Shown here piece after piece: positions 45,135 to 54,928 of a stretch of 64,000 nucleotides of DNA. A program made the position numbers and the translations under genes. The DNA is from Haloterrigena sp. KLK7 (GTDB lineage: Archaea; Halobacteriota; Halobacteria; Halobacteriales; Natrialbaceae): assembly GCF_037914945.1 (NCBI RefSeq), contig NZ_CP149787.1, positions 2,604,001 through 2,668,000 on the forward strand, read 5' to 3'. Every line of letters starts with the position of its first letter. Positions within the stretch are counted from its first letter, which is position 1. Under the pieces are notes generated by a model. It searched no databases and had not been told where the DNA came from. It saw only the letters and a program-made list of their open reading frames with translations.

Positions 45135-45572
45135 ATGGAACACGATACGAGCGATCAGCCTCGAGACGACGGTGCCGACGGCGATCTCCCCGACAGCGAC
45201 GCCGAGTGGCGCGACCGCCTGAGCGAGGAGGAGTATCGCATCCTGCGCGAGGCCGGTACCGAACCGCCGTTCAGCGGCGAGTACGTCGACCACAAGGACG
45301 ACGGCACGTACGCTTGTGCGGGCTGCGGCGCCGAACTGTTCGACGCCGACACGAAGTTCGAGTCCGGTTGCGGCTGGCCCAGCTTCTACGACGTCGACGA
45401 CGACCGCGTCGAGACCCGGCAGGACAACAGCCACGGGATGCGCCGCACCGAGGTCCTGTGTGCCAACTGCGGCGGCCACCTCGGCCACGTCTTCGAGGAC
45501 GGCCCCGACCCTACGGGTCAACGCTACTGCATCAATTCGGTGGCGCTCGAGTTCGAGGACGAGGACGAATAG
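45135..45572 (+). CDS. msrB: Peptide-methionine (R)-S-oxide reductase
   Basis: 145 residues with an acidic N-terminal extension (1-22) typical of halophiles. Zinc ligands are Cys61, Cys64, Cys109 and Cys112; the catalytic Cys132 is in 'RYCINSVAL', and 'GCGWPSF' and 'GGHLGHVF' are the other hallmarks. It repairs oxidised methionine in proteins. No msrA is adjacent. Confidence 0.95.
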   Translation: MEHDTSDQPRDDGADGDLPDSDAEWRDRLSEEEYRILREAGTEPPFSGEYVDHKDDGTYACAGCGAELFDADTKFESGCGWPSFYDVDDDRVETRQDNSHGMRRTEVLCANCGGHLGHVFEDGPDPTGQRYCINSVALEFEDEDE

Positions 45573-45632
45573 CGAGCCGTCACGCACCACCGGTCGAACG
45601 GTCGCTGCGGGGGAGCGATGGGTGACTCGAGG

Positions 45633-45998
45633 CTAGTCGTCGGAGCCGGACGACGGTCGTTCGCGGTTCGTCTCGGTGTCGGCCATCGGCCCGCTTCGGT
45701 AGACCGCATAGAGGACGAGCACGGCGATCGTGAAGTCGAACCCGTGTTCGACGAGGTGATGGACCGTCATGGGGACCACGCCGAACACGGTCCCGAGCCC
45801 GACGACGGACCGCACCACGAGCAGTCCGAGCACGGCCGTGATCAACAGATACCGGGTCGAACGCCGCCTCGAGTACGCGACGATCCCGCAACAGAAGAGG
45901 ACCGTCGTCCCGACGGCGGCCAGCACGATCACGACCAGCAGAACCGGCGCCAGTTGCGGATCCAGCCACGGGATGTCGAAGGGGCTCGTATGTTCCAT
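45633..45998 (-). CDS. Small integral membrane protein, 121 aa
   Basis: Three or four hydrophobic helices between about residues 18 and 105 and a polar tail. 'VHHLVEHGFDF' holds several His residues near a membrane boundary. It is divergent from the two-wHTH regulator at 46214; such pairs of a DUF7471-like membrane protein and a winged-helix protein occur in haloarchaea, so the two may form a sensor-regulator couple (inference). Confidence 0.7.
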   Translation of the reverse strand: MEHTSPFDIPWLDPQLAPVLLVVIVLAAVGTTVLFCCGIVAYSRRRSTRYLLITAVLGLLVVRSVVGLGTVFGVVPMTVHHLVEHGFDFTIAVLVLYAVYRSGPMADTETNRERPSSGSDD

Positions 45999-46213
45999 CC
46001 GCGATACGCTAGCTGCGCGGGAGAGCTACCTATGCGCTTCGGTCGTTCACCGACTCGTCCGAGATCGGTCCACTGCGACTGACGGACACCGACGGGTCGT
46101 ATGACCCGTTCTCACCTGCCGGGAACGAGCGGAAGGCGTTATCCGGTCTTGGTCGCTAGTCGAGGGTAGCAGCCCCGCTACCGGGGCATCGATCCACGAC
46201 GACCACGTCCACA

Positions 46214-46741
46214 ATGAGCGAGACACGACGACAGATCAGGGCACACGTCCGGGCCAACGCCGGAATTCACTTCAACGAACTCGTCCGGGAGTCGGCGTAC
46301 GCGCCGGGACAGATCCAGTATCACGTCCGTCGGCTGATCGACGCCGACGAACTCGTCCGCGAGGAACTCTACGGGCAGACCCACTACTACCCCCCGCAGT
46401 ACGACGAGTGGGAACGCGCCGCGCTGGCGCTGTTCCGGCGCGAGACGACCCGCGAGATCGTCCTCTTTCTGATCGAGCGCGGCTCGTGCCGACCGGCCGC
46501 GGTCGCGGACGCCCTCGACATCGCCCGGAGCACCCTCGAGTACCACCTCGACAACCTGGTCGAGTGCGACATCGTCGAGAAGGAGTACGGGGACCGGAAC
46601 CGCGTCACGCTCTCGCTGGCCCGGCCCGACCGAACCGCGCCGCTGCTCTCGGAGATCTCGCCGACGGTTCCGGACCGGCTGGTCGACCGGTTCACCCGGC
46701 TCGTCGACGGCCTGCTCGAGGACGCCTCCGGATCGCGATAA
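46214..46741 (+). CDS. Transcription regulator with two winged-helix domains, 175 aa
   Basis: The first wHTH (about 1-65, 'NELVRESAYAPGQIQYHVRR') and the second (about 75-135, 'VADALDIARSTLEYHLDNL') are both ArsR/TrmB-like. There is no visible ligand domain. It probably binds DNA as a dimer. The membrane protein gene at 45633-45998 is divergently placed about 215 bases away. Confidence 0.82.
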   Translation: MSETRRQIRAHVRANAGIHFNELVRESAYAPGQIQYHVRRLIDADELVREELYGQTHYYPPQYDEWERAALALFRRETTREIVLFLIERGSCRPAAVADALDIARSTLEYHLDNLVECDIVEKEYGDRNRVTLSLARPDRTAPLLSEISPTVPDRLVDRFTRLVDGLLEDASGSR

Positions 46742-46890
46742 CCGGCGCGAAGTCGCGGGCGGGCGTCGACTCGCGGCCGCCGGCGATCACTTCCTCGAGC
46801 GAAGTTTGGTGCGGGACGGTCCGTCTCCTCTCGTCGATCGCCCCCGAAAATCGCGAACACTTAGTACGGTGGCTTCAAACACTCTCGATC

Positions 46891-47820
46891 ATGGGATTCG
46901 ACGAGATGGACGTCGATACGATCTGGATGGACGGCGAGTTCGTCGACTGGGACGACGCGCAGGTCCACGTGCTGACGCACGGACTTCACTACGGCAGCGG
47001 CGTCTTCGAGGGCGCACGGTGTTACGACACCGCTGAGGGCCCCGCGATCTTCCGCTGGGAGGAACACCTCGAGCGGCTCTTCCAGTCCGCCAAGCCCTAC
47101 GAGATGGACATCGACTACACGAAGGAGGAGCTCACCGAGGCGACGAAGGAACTCATCCAGCGCCAGGACCTCGAGTCCTGTTACATCCGGCCGATCGCCT
47201 TCTACGGCTACAACTCGCTGGGCGTGAGTCCGAAGGACTGTCCGACCAAGACCGCCATCGCGGTCTGGCCGTGGGGCGCGTATCTGGGCGAGGAGGCCTT
47301 AGAGGAGGGGATCGAGGTCATGATCTCCTCGTGGCGGAAACACGCCTCGAGCCAGATCCCGACGAACGCGAAGACGACGGGACTGTACGTCAACAGCATG
47401 CTCGCCGGTGAGGAAGCCCGCCGGAACGGCTTCGCCGAGGCGATCGTCCTCAACAAGGAGGGCAACGTCGCCGAAGGCCCCGGCGAGAACATCTTCCTCG
47501 TGCGCGACGACGAGATCTACACGCCCGGACTCTCGGAGTCGATCCTCGACGGTATCACCCGCGACACCGTGATCGAGATCGCCGAGGACCTCGGCTACAC
47601 GGTCCACGACAACGTCTCGATCTCCCGGGGCGAACTCAACACGGCCGACGAGCTGTTCTTCACCGGCTCCGCGGCCGAGGTCACGCCCATCCGGAAGGTC
47701 GACAACGTCGTCATCGGCGACGGCTCCCGCGGCCCCGTCACCGAGGACATTCAGTCGCGGTTCTTCGACGTCGTCGAACGAGAGACCGACGAGTACGACG
47801 AGTGGTTCGACTACGTTTGA
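46891..47820 (+). CDS. ilvE: Branched-chain amino acid aminotransferase
   Basis: 309-residue fold-type IV PLP enzyme. 'HGLHYGSGVFEGARCY' and 'EGPGENIF' are class hallmarks; the PLP Lys is in 'NAKTTGLYVNS'. It catalyses the last step of valine, leucine and isoleucine synthesis. ATG 46891 follows a CACTTAGTAC box by about 25 bases; the longer upstream frame is the shadow of the regulator gene. Confidence 0.94.
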   Translation: MGFDEMDVDTIWMDGEFVDWDDAQVHVLTHGLHYGSGVFEGARCYDTAEGPAIFRWEEHLERLFQSAKPYEMDIDYTKEELTEATKELIQRQDLESCYIRPIAFYGYNSLGVSPKDCPTKTAIAVWPWGAYLGEEALEEGIEVMISSWRKHASSQIPTNAKTTGLYVNSMLAGEEARRNGFAEAIVLNKEGNVAEGPGENIFLVRDDEIYTPGLSESILDGITRDTVIEIAEDLGYTVHDNVSISRGELNTADELFFTGSAAEVTPIRKVDNVVIGDGSRGPVTEDIQSRFFDVVERETDEYDEWFDYV

Positions 47821-47973
47821 ACTGATCGGCTCCCCGCCGTTGCGGTCGTCTGCGGTCTCTCCGCTTTCCTCGAGTCTCTACTGTCGACCGCACCTCGAGC
47901 CCCCGCTGTCGAAGCCATATCGAAGCTGTATCGAAGCCGAACCCTCTTGCCGTCGGCCCGCCAGCACCGAGCT

Positions 47974-49053
47974 ATGTGCGCTGAACGCGTCCGGTTCGAG
48001 TCGGTCGACGTCCGCGACGTCGGGTCACTCGTCTGTGAGGAGCTGGCGGTCTCGTCGGCGTTTCGATCGTGGCTGCTCGAGCGACTCGATCTCTCCCTGC
48101 TCGAGTCGGGGACGCTCGTTTGCGTGCGGGACGCGATCGACGATCACGAGACGACCGATCCGACGCGGGACCCGATCGGCGTCGAACTCGGCCTCGAGAG
48201 CGACGACGAGCGGCATCTGATCGTCGTTACGGCGGCACGTGGCGACGGTGACGCGCCACCGCTCTCGGCCGCCGTCCGCGAGCGAATTCGGGCCCGCCGT
48301 GACCGTGCCCTCGGAGCCGAGTGGGACGACTGTCGGACGGTCCTGCTCGCGCCCGCCGACGCCATCGAGACCGCAGACGACACGCAGTCGGCGGTCGACG
48401 CGACGCTCTCGCTCGAGTCGCTTCGTGACCGTCTGGCTGCACGCGATACCGACCGCGGCGACTACCGGGCGGCGCTGGTGGCGGCCGCGATCGAGGGAGG
48501 GGCCCGAGCGTCGGACGGTCGGGCCGCAGCCCACGATCGGACGCGAGCGGTCGTCGATCGGTACGAGTCGTTCGTGGCCGAGCGCGAACCGGCCCTCGAG
48601 ATCGAAGCCGATCCGACTCTCGATCCCGATCTCGAGAGCGGCGGAGCCGAAACGTCGCCGACCGCCGCGACGCTGGCGATCGAGTCTCCGTCGTTCGGCG
48701 ACGAGCACCGCCTCGTTCACGACCTCGAGGCCGGAACCGTCGAGCTCCGAATCCCCGGAGCGGCGGATCACCTCCGGTCGTTCGCCGCCCGGTACGCGTC
48801 CGTCCTCTCGCCGGCCACGAGCCTGCTCACGGACGGCGACGCGCTCGTGCTTCGGCGATCGGTGCCGGCGATCGATCTCGAGGGCGGGAGCGGCGACGGC
48901 AGCGTCGGGGGCGAGGGCAGCGGCGGAGACGAGGACGGCGATGCGTTCGCCGACGACGATTCGGCCGTCGACGGCGACGCGCTCGAGGGCGCCCTCGAGG
49001 CGATCCGCGACCTTCTGGCGGTCTCCGAACGGGTTCGGGACGGGCGAGCGTGA
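47974..49053 (+). CDS. Haloarchaeal hypothetical protein, 359 aa
   Basis: An N-terminal alpha/beta part (about 1-130) with '[13 protein letters not shown]' recalls restriction-endonuclease-like folds, but no catalytic set is certain. The middle (about 170-300) is helical, with a beta pair '[12 protein letters not shown]'. A Gly/Asp low-complexity region follows (about 305-335). The start at 47974 is the first ATG after non-coding sequence. No function assigned; the GGGP synthase gene follows with its own promoter. Confidence 0.65.
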   Translation: MCAERVRFESVDVRDVGSLVCEELAVSSAFRSWLLERLDLSLLESGTLVCVRDAIDDHETTDPTRDPIGVELGLESDDERHLIVVTAARGDGDAPPLSAAVRERIRARRDRALGAEWDDCRTVLLAPADAIETADDTQSAVDATLSLESLRDRLAARDTDRGDYRAALVAAAIEGGARASDGRAAAHDRTRAVVDRYESFVAEREPALEIEADPTLDPDLESGGAETSPTAATLAIESPSFGDEHRLVHDLEAGTVELRIPGAADHLRSFAARYASVLSPATSLLTDGDALVLRRSVPAIDLEGGSGDGSVGGEGSGGDEDGDAFADDDSAVDGDALEGALEAIRDLLAVSERVRDGRA

Positions 49054-49124
49054 GTCCGACGGGGCCAGATCCGGAGAGCGGGCGTTTCGTAGCGTTTTTG
49101 CCGGTTGTCGGGAAACGACGCGGT

Positions 49125-49829
49125 ATGACTACCTGCCCCTGGGACGACTGGAACCATATTCTCAAGATCGACCCGGACAAGGAGCTCCCCGAGGGCGTCA
49201 CCTACGGAGACCTCTGTGCGACCGGTACCGACGCCATCGAGGTCGGCGGCACCATGGGAATCACCGAGGAGAACATGGAAGCCGTCGTCGACGCCTGCGC
49301 CGAACACGACGTGCCGCTCTATCAGGAGCCCTCGAGCCCCGACGTCGTCATCGACAACCGGGCGCTCGAGGGGTATCTCATCCCCACCGTCTTCAACGCC
49401 GGCTCGCCGTTCTGGATCACGGGCGCCCACAAGGAGTGGGTGCGGACCGACGACGACATGGACTGGGACCGGACCTGGACGGAGGCCTACATCGTGATGA
49501 ACCCGGAGGCCGACGTCGCGGCGTACACCGAGGCCGACTGCGACCTCGGTCCGGACGACGTCGCCGCCTACGCCGAGGTCGCCGAACGGATGTTCGGTCA
49601 GGAGATCGTCTACCTCGAGTACTCCGGGACGTTCGGCGACGAGGACGTCGTCGAAGCGGCCGGCGAAGCGACCGACGAGACGACCCTGTTCTACGGCGGC
49701 GGTATCCACGACTACGACTCGGCCGCGACGATGGCCCGGCACGCCGACGTGATCGTCGTCGGTGACCTCGCTCACGAGGAAGGTGTCGAGGCCGTCCGCG
49801 AGACGGTCGAGGCAGCGCAGGACGTCTGA
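49125..49829 (+). CDS. Geranylgeranylglyceryl phosphate synthase
   Basis: 234-residue TIM barrel of the PcrB/GGGPS family. Conserved segments are 'VGGTMGIT', '[14 protein letters not shown]' and '[12 protein letters not shown]'. It joins sn-glycerol-1-phosphate and geranylgeranyl diphosphate, the first committed step of archaeal ether lipids. The start '[12 protein letters not shown]' at 49125 has a T-rich box about 28 bases upstream. Confidence 0.93.
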   Translation: MTTCPWDDWNHILKIDPDKELPEGVTYGDLCATGTDAIEVGGTMGITEENMEAVVDACAEHDVPLYQEPSSPDVVIDNRALEGYLIPTVFNAGSPFWITGAHKEWVRTDDDMDWDRTWTEAYIVMNPEADVAAYTEADCDLGPDDVAAYAEVAERMFGQEIVYLEYSGTFGDEDVVEAAGEATDETTLFYGGGIHDYDSAATMARHADVIVVGDLAHEEGVEAVRETVEAAQDV

Positions 49830-49853
49830 TTCGGTTCGGTCCCGACTCGAACA

Positions 49854-50696
49854 TCATTCTGCGACGAGTTCGCGAAGCCGCGGCAGCACCTCGGTCACGT
49901 CCTCGCGACGGACCACGTCGGCCGCGTCGTCGACCGGCGTCGACTCGAGGTTGACGATACCGAGAGTGGCTCCCGTCGACGCCGCCTGTCGAGGCAGCGA
50001 GGCGGCCGGCTCGACGACCAACGAGGAGCCGATCGCGAGGAACACGTCGCTCTCGCGGGCTAACGACCGCGCGCGCTGGATGACCGCGCCCGGAAGCTGT
50101 TCGCCGAAGAGGACGACGTCGGGTTTGAAGACGCCGCTGCACTCGCAGGTCGGCGGGAGTTCGCCGTCGGCGGCGCGCTCGAAGATCGGATCGCCGTCCC
50201 TTCGCCGCCCGCAGTCCGTACAGCGGACGCGCCGGGCGTTGCCGTGTAGCTCGAGGAGCGTCGTGTCGTCGGCCGCGGCCTCGGCGTTCGATTCCGCGGC
50301 TCCGTCCGTTCGATTGCCGCCGGTCCCGTCGGCGTCCTCGCTCGAGTCCCCGGAAACCGCGGCGGCGGCCTGCGCGTGTAACCCGTCGGTGTTCTGCGTG
50401 AGAATCGCCTCGAGGTGACCGTCCCGCCCCATCGCGGCCAGCGCCTCGTGGGCTGCGTTGGGCTCGTACTCCTCGTCGAACATCTCCCGCTGGAGGTCGA
50501 CGCGGTCGTCCCAGAACCCCTCCGGATCGCTCCGAAACCGGCCGTAGGTGAACTGCCCCTCGTCGAACTGCTCCCAGACGCCGTCGTCGCCGCGGAACGT
50601 CGGCACGCCCGAGGGCGCGGAGATGCCCGCGCCGGTGAAGGCGACGACGGTGTCTGCGCTCCGGATCTCGTCGGCGAGTGACTCGAGGTCGTCCAT
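49854..50696 (-). CDS. Sir2-type NAD-dependent protein deacylase with acidic insert
   Basis: 280 residues. NAD site 'GAGISAPSGVPTFRG' (22-36), 'TQNTDGLH' (100-107), catalytic His151 and zinc ligands Cys159, Cys162, Cys184, Cys186 are all present. Residues about 108-145, between the 'TQN' loop and the catalytic His, form a low-complexity Asp/Ala/Gly/Ser insert not found in most sirtuins. Removes acetyl or other acyl groups from lysine, for example on chromatin proteins. Confidence 0.92.
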   Translation of the reverse strand: MDDLESLADEIRSADTVVAFTGAGISAPSGVPTFRGDDGVWEQFDEGQFTYGRFRSDPEGFWDDRVDLQREMFDEEYEPNAAHEALAAMGRDGHLEAILTQNTDGLHAQAAAAVSGDSSEDADGTGGNRTDGAAESNAEAAADDTTLLELHGNARRVRCTDCGRRRDGDPIFERAADGELPPTCECSGVFKPDVVLFGEQLPGAVIQRARSLARESDVFLAIGSSLVVEPAASLPRQAASTGATLGIVNLESTPVDDAADVVRREDVTEVLPRLRELVAE

Positions 50697-50898
50697 ATCG
50701 AACGATCGGGACGGATCGTGAAAATTCGTCGCGATGCGAACGACTGCAACCGCACGACTCGAGGGCGATCGGACCCGATCGTTCGCTCGAGGGGGCTTCG
50801 ACGGCCCGTCCTCGAGCGAACGGACGAGCGTGAGAGTCCCGCGAACCGAACGGCCGCGAACGATTGCGCTTAAGTTGCGGCGACCGGAATCGAGGTGT

Positions 50899-52203
50899 AT
50901 GCAGGACCGAACCTACACTGCTGACGCCGAGCCGGGCGACGACGTCACCGTCGCCGGCTGGGTCCACGAGATCCGCGACCTCGGCGGAATCGCCTTCCTG
51001 ATTCTCCGCGATACGTCGGGCAAGATCCAGATCAAGTTCGAGAAGGACGAAATGGACGACGACCTCGTCGAGACGGGACTGGACGTCTCCCGCGAGAGCG
51101 TCGTCACGGTCTCGGGCGCCGTCGAAGAGGAGCCCCGCGCGCCGACGGGCGTCGAGGTCACGCCCGAGTCCGTCGAGGTCGTCGCCCCCGCCGACCCCGA
51201 ACTGCCGCTGGACCCGTCGGGGAAGGTCGACGCTGACCTCTCGACGCGACTCGACAACCGGACGCTCGACCTCCGGAAGGAAGAGGTCCAGGCCATCTTC
51301 GAGATCCGCTCGGAGATCCTGCGCGCCGTCCGCGAGCAGTTCCGCGAGTTCCGCTGTACGGAGATCAACACGCCGAAGATCGTCGCCACCGGGACCGAGG
51401 GCGGGACCGAACTGTTCCCGATCACCTACTTCGGCGAGGAGGCCTTCATGAACCAGTCGCCGCAGCTGTTCAAGCAGCTCATCGCTGGCTCGAACGTCGA
51501 GCGCGTCTTCGAGATCGGCCCGATCTTCCGCGCGGAAGAGCACAACACGCCGCGGCACCTGAACGAGGCGACCTCGATCGACTTCGAGGGCGCGTTCTGC
51601 GACCATCAGGACGCCATGGACGTCGTCGAGGGCGTCGTCAAAGCCGCCTACGAAGCCATCGAGGAGAACTGCAGCGAGCAGCTCGAGGCGCTCGGCCTCG
51701 AGGACGAGTTCGCGGTGCCCGACGAGGCGTTCCCCCGCATCAGCTACGAGGAGGCCATCGAGCGCATCAACGCGACGGGCGAACTCGACGAGCAACTCGT
51801 CTGGGGCGACGACCTCTCGACGCCGGCCGAGGAGGCCCTCGGACAGGACGTCGGCGGCCACTACTTCATCACCGACTGGCCGAGCGAGATCAAGCCGTTC
51901 TACATCAAGGACCACGACGACGACCCCGAGCTCTCGACCGGTTTCGACCTGATGCACCCGCGGATGGAACTGGTCTCGGGCGGCCAGCGCGAACACCGCC
52001 ACGAGAAGCTCATCGAGGGCTTCGAACAGCAGGGCCTCGACCCCGACCAGTTCGAGTACTACACGAAGATGTTCAAGTACGGCATGCCGCCCCACGCCGG
52101 CTTCGGCCTCGGCGGCGAGCGCCTGATCATGACGATTCTCGGACTGGACAACATCCGAGAAGCCGTTCTCTTCCCGCGAGACCGGCAGCGACTCAGTCCG
52201 TAG
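50899..52203 (+). CDS. aspS: Aspartate--tRNA(Asp/Asn) ligase
   Basis: 434 residues: N-terminal OB fold (about 15-100, anticodon binding) and class II catalytic core with motif 2 '[15 protein letters not shown]' and motif 3 '[14 protein letters not shown]'. It is the archaeal, probably non-discriminating type that also charges tRNA(Asn). ATG 50899 follows a CTTAAG box by about 27 bases. A hairpin array follows the gene. Confidence 0.95.
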   Translation: MQDRTYTADAEPGDDVTVAGWVHEIRDLGGIAFLILRDTSGKIQIKFEKDEMDDDLVETGLDVSRESVVTVSGAVEEEPRAPTGVEVTPESVEVVAPADPELPLDPSGKVDADLSTRLDNRTLDLRKEEVQAIFEIRSEILRAVREQFREFRCTEINTPKIVATGTEGGTELFPITYFGEEAFMNQSPQLFKQLIAGSNVERVFEIGPIFRAEEHNTPRHLNEATSIDFEGAFCDHQDAMDVVEGVVKAAYEAIEENCSEQLEALGLEDEFAVPDEAFPRISYEEAIERINATGELDEQLVWGDDLSTPAEEALGQDVGGHYFITDWPSEIKPFYIKDHDDDPELSTGFDLMHPRMELVSGGQREHRHEKLIEGFEQQGLDPDQFEYYTKMFKYGMPPHAGFGLGGERLIMTILGLDNIREAVLFPRDRQRLSP

Positions 52204-52590
52204 GACTGGTCGCTGTTCGTCGAGCGGGAGCTCGTGGGACCGTTAGTCCCACGGTGTTCCCGCGAGATCGTCAACGTCTGAGCCCGTAGGCGAAGACGTT
52301 GAGAGCCGGCGAGACTCGAGCGACACGAGAGTCTCGCGTGACCGACAGCGTCTGTCGCCGTAGGCGACGACGCAACTGTCGGGCAGGAACTCGTTGGGCG
52401 AGCAACTGCGTCCAACGGTGTTTGCAGGCATCGCCGACACTTATCGCCGTATGCGGCTACGTAACCCGGTAGTCACACCGCTATCGGATCGGAAACGAGT
52501 GGGTGGGCTATCGAGACGGGAACGGCGGTACGCCGCGAAAAAACGAGACGGGTGCTCGGAACCGCAGTTCACGGCGGGCGCTGTCAACCG
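52204..52590. other. Hairpin-rich intergenic stretch behind aspS
   Basis: No gene is supported. Five short perfect hairpins lie between 52233 and 52417: 52233-52240/52246-52253 (8 bp), 52272-52279/52294-52301 (8 bp), 52309-52317/52329-52337 (9 bp), a nested one at 52348-52373, and 52392-52397/52412-52417 (6 bp). The second and fourth have CCGTAGGCGA in the loop or stem. They may be transcript-end structures or a repetitive extragenic element. Confidence 0.65.
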
Positions 52591-53472
52591 TTAGAACCAG
52601 CCCCAGCCGTCGTCTCCGCCGTCGTCGCCGTCGTTATTATCGTTACAGGAACCACTGTTGATAGCGCCGGCGAGGTCGCTACCGACCATCGAGTCGCCCA
52701 GATACGAGAGGTGGCTGCCGACGCTGACGGTGACGTCGACGTCCGTGTAGTTCGGGGCGGGATCGCAGCCGGCTCCCTCGGTTCCGAGGGCCGTGTCACC
52801 GAAGCCGCCGTAGGCGCCGCCGACCGTCGAGTCGTTGTTCGAGTGGTAGTTGCGGACCTCGCAGGCGTTGTCCAGACCGGCGTTCCACGGACTGCCACAG
52901 ACTTCCGAGCCGTCGGCGGCCGCGCCCAGCGGAGCGACGGTCTCGATCTGGTAGCCGCTGCTGAGTTTGGTCGCGGTCCAGAGGACACAGCGGCCGCCCA
53001 GCGAGTGGCCGACCAGTCGGACGTTGCCGCCGCCGCTATCGTAGAACTCCTCGATGAGACCAGCCGTGACCTCGCCGACGTTCTCGGTGTCGGCTTCCGC
53101 GCCGACGAAGTTGAAGCTCGTCGCGGGCCACTCGATGGCGACCGTCTCGTCGGGCGAATAGCCGCCCGACTCGAGGGAGCGCTCGACGCTCGAGGCCTGA
53201 CTCGAGACGGTGGTGTCGCCGAACCAGCCGTGGACGAACACGAGCAGTTCGTCCGTGACCGGGAGGCTGCCGTCGGCGCTCCAACCGACCAGGCCGTCGT
53301 TGATTTCGATGACGTCGGGACCGAGGACCTGTGCCGACGCCGAACCGGACGCGGCGGCCAGTCCGGTGCCACCGACGACCGACGTTCCGGCCGCCTTCAG
53401 TAGCGTTCGGCGACTCGTAGCGGTCCGATCATCGGTCGATTGCGATCGTTCTAGAGTGGTGTCATCCGACAT
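52591..53472 (-). CDS. Secreted alpha/beta hydrolase with Tat signal, 293 aa
   Basis: The twin-arginine signal 'SRRTLLKAAG' ends near 'ASA' at about residue 47. The hydrolase has the oxyanion strand 'VFVHGWFGD' and the nucleophile elbow 'GHSLGG' (about 155), with likely acid and His residues in 'YHSNNDS' and 'GSHLSYLGD'. A Gly/Asp/Asn-rich tail ends the protein. It is a lipase/esterase-like exoenzyme; the substrate is not deducible. Six Cys residues suggest disulfides outside the cell. Confidence 0.86.
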   Translation of the reverse strand: MSDDTTLERSQSTDDRTATSRRTLLKAAGTSVVGGTGLAAASGSASAQVLGPDVIEINDGLVGWSADGSLPVTDELLVFVHGWFGDTTVSSQASSVERSLESGGYSPDETVAIEWPATSFNFVGAEADTENVGEVTAGLIEEFYDSGGGNVRLVGHSLGGRCVLWTATKLSSGYQIETVAPLGAAADGSEVCGSPWNAGLDNACEVRNYHSNNDSTVGGAYGGFGDTALGTEGAGCDPAPNYTDVDVTVSVGSHLSYLGDSMVGSDLAGAINSGSCNDNNDGDDGGDDGWGWF

Positions 53473-53775
53473 CGTCCATTCAGTACATTTTAGATGATAT
53501 ACTTAATTCTAACTTCTAGCACTAAACATAAATTACTGTAGGCAGTGTATTAGAGTCACGTTACTCGACGCGTTCGAGTTCGAAACGCCACGCGATAGCG
53601 GGACGGTTCGCTCTCGAGAACGGGCGACCGCCGCGTCCAGTAGCAGTTCGACGGCGAACGTGCGAGCGGTGCGACGAGGGTCCGCCGTCGAGTGACCGAG
53701 GCTCCGGATCCGAGTGGGGCCGTGGAAATGACCGAATCTACAACGTTATATCGTCCGAGTCGTAATCGGGGGGCA
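53473..53775. other. Divergent promoter region
   Basis: These 303 bases hold the AT-rich promoter of the secreted hydrolase (53490-53520) and the TATA box of the pantoate kinase gene (53746-53751). No other gene is seen. Confidence 0.55.
53746..53751 (+). promoter_or_regulatory. TATA box of pantoate kinase gene
   Basis: TTATAT lies 25-30 bases before ATG 53776, fixing this start. Confidence 0.6.
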
Positions 53776-54609
53776 ATGCGCGAGGAGGCGACGGCGTTCG
53801 TACCGGGGCACATCACGGGCTTTTTCAGCGCTCACCCAGACGACGATCCGACCGAAGCGGGCTCTCGAGGCGCGGGAGTGACGCTTACGGACGGCGTCGA
53901 GGTGACGGTCGAACCGACTGACGAGGGGGCGTCGACGATCGTCCTCGACGGGACGGAACTCGAGATCGAAGCCGTCGAGACCGTCCTCGAGACGCTCGAG
54001 GTCACCGCCCGCGTCGAGGCAGAGTCGGAGCTGCCGCTGGGATCGGGCTTCGGCGTCTCCGGCGCGATGGCGCTGGGGACGGCGCTGGCGGCCAATCGCG
54101 TGTTCGATCGCAAACTCTCCTGGAACGAACTCGTGACGATCGCCCACGGGGCGGAGGTACAGGCCGGGACGGGACTGGGCGACGTGGTCGCGCAGGCCCA
54201 CGGCGGCGTCCCGATCCGACTCGAGCCGGGCGGGCCGCAGGTGAACGAGCTGGACGCGATCCCCTCGCGGGCGCGCGTCGAGTACGTGACGTTCGGGGAG
54301 CTCTCGACGGCCGACGTCCTCTCGGGCGAGACCGACCAGCTCTCGGCGGCCGGCACGCAGGCGCTCTCGAGGGTCGTCGAGGAGCCGACGCTGCTCTCCT
54401 TTATGTACGCCTCGCGGCTGTTCGCCCGCGAAGCGGAGCTGTTGACCGAGCGCGTCGCGCGGACGATCGGCGACGTCACGGCGGTCGACGGCCAGGCCTC
54501 GATGGCGATGCTCGGCGAGACCGTCTTCGCGTTCGGCACGGGGCTCTCCGACGCCGGGTACGAGCCGACCGTCTGTGCGACTCATCCGGCGGGCGCGATG
54601 CTGAAGTAA
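53776..54609 (+). CDS. Pantoate kinase (GHMP family)
   Basis: 277 residues, beginning 'MREEATAFVPGHITGFF', with the GHMP glycine loop 'PLGSGFGVSGAMALG' (about 95-110). The archaeal enzyme phosphorylates pantoate to 4-phosphopantoate, which phosphopantothenate synthetase joins to beta-alanine; that enzyme is encoded at 59818, about 5 kb away on the same strand. The pair replaces the bacterial panC/coaA steps of CoA synthesis. Confidence 0.92.
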   Translation: MREEATAFVPGHITGFFSAHPDDDPTEAGSRGAGVTLTDGVEVTVEPTDEGASTIVLDGTELEIEAVETVLETLEVTARVEAESELPLGSGFGVSGAMALGTALAANRVFDRKLSWNELVTIAHGAEVQAGTGLGDVVAQAHGGVPIRLEPGGPQVNELDAIPSRARVEYVTFGELSTADVLSGETDQLSAAGTQALSRVVEEPTLLSFMYASRLFAREAELLTERVARTIGDVTAVDGQASMAMLGETVFAFGTGLSDAGYEPTVCATHPAGAMLK

Positions 54610-54928
54610 CCGCTGTCGGTTAAGTATCGAACCGGTATCCCAGATAGCGGAAGGTTCTCCGGCGAGTCGCCGATCTCCGACGGCATCGACTCGAATCGGG
54701 ATCCGTTCGTCGATAGCCGAGTACAGTCTGCTGTTCTGTCCGGAAATACGAGGAGATGTGGGCGTTCCTGGACGCTTTGCGCGGTAAGCGTCTGCAGTAG
54801 CGTATCGTTAGCGCTTCCGATGAGACTGTCGGACAGACACAACGTGTTTCGTTAGTAACGTATCAGTGATCGGTTTCATGGCCGGAGCTTTATTATGATG
54901 GGTTTCAGTTATCTGTTCAAGATTAAGA
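54610..54928. other. Intergenic stretch before the W-x-W repeat gene
   Basis: No gene seen in these 319 bases. Near the end, CTTTATTATG (54888-54897) is a likely promoter box for the next gene. Confidence 0.5.
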
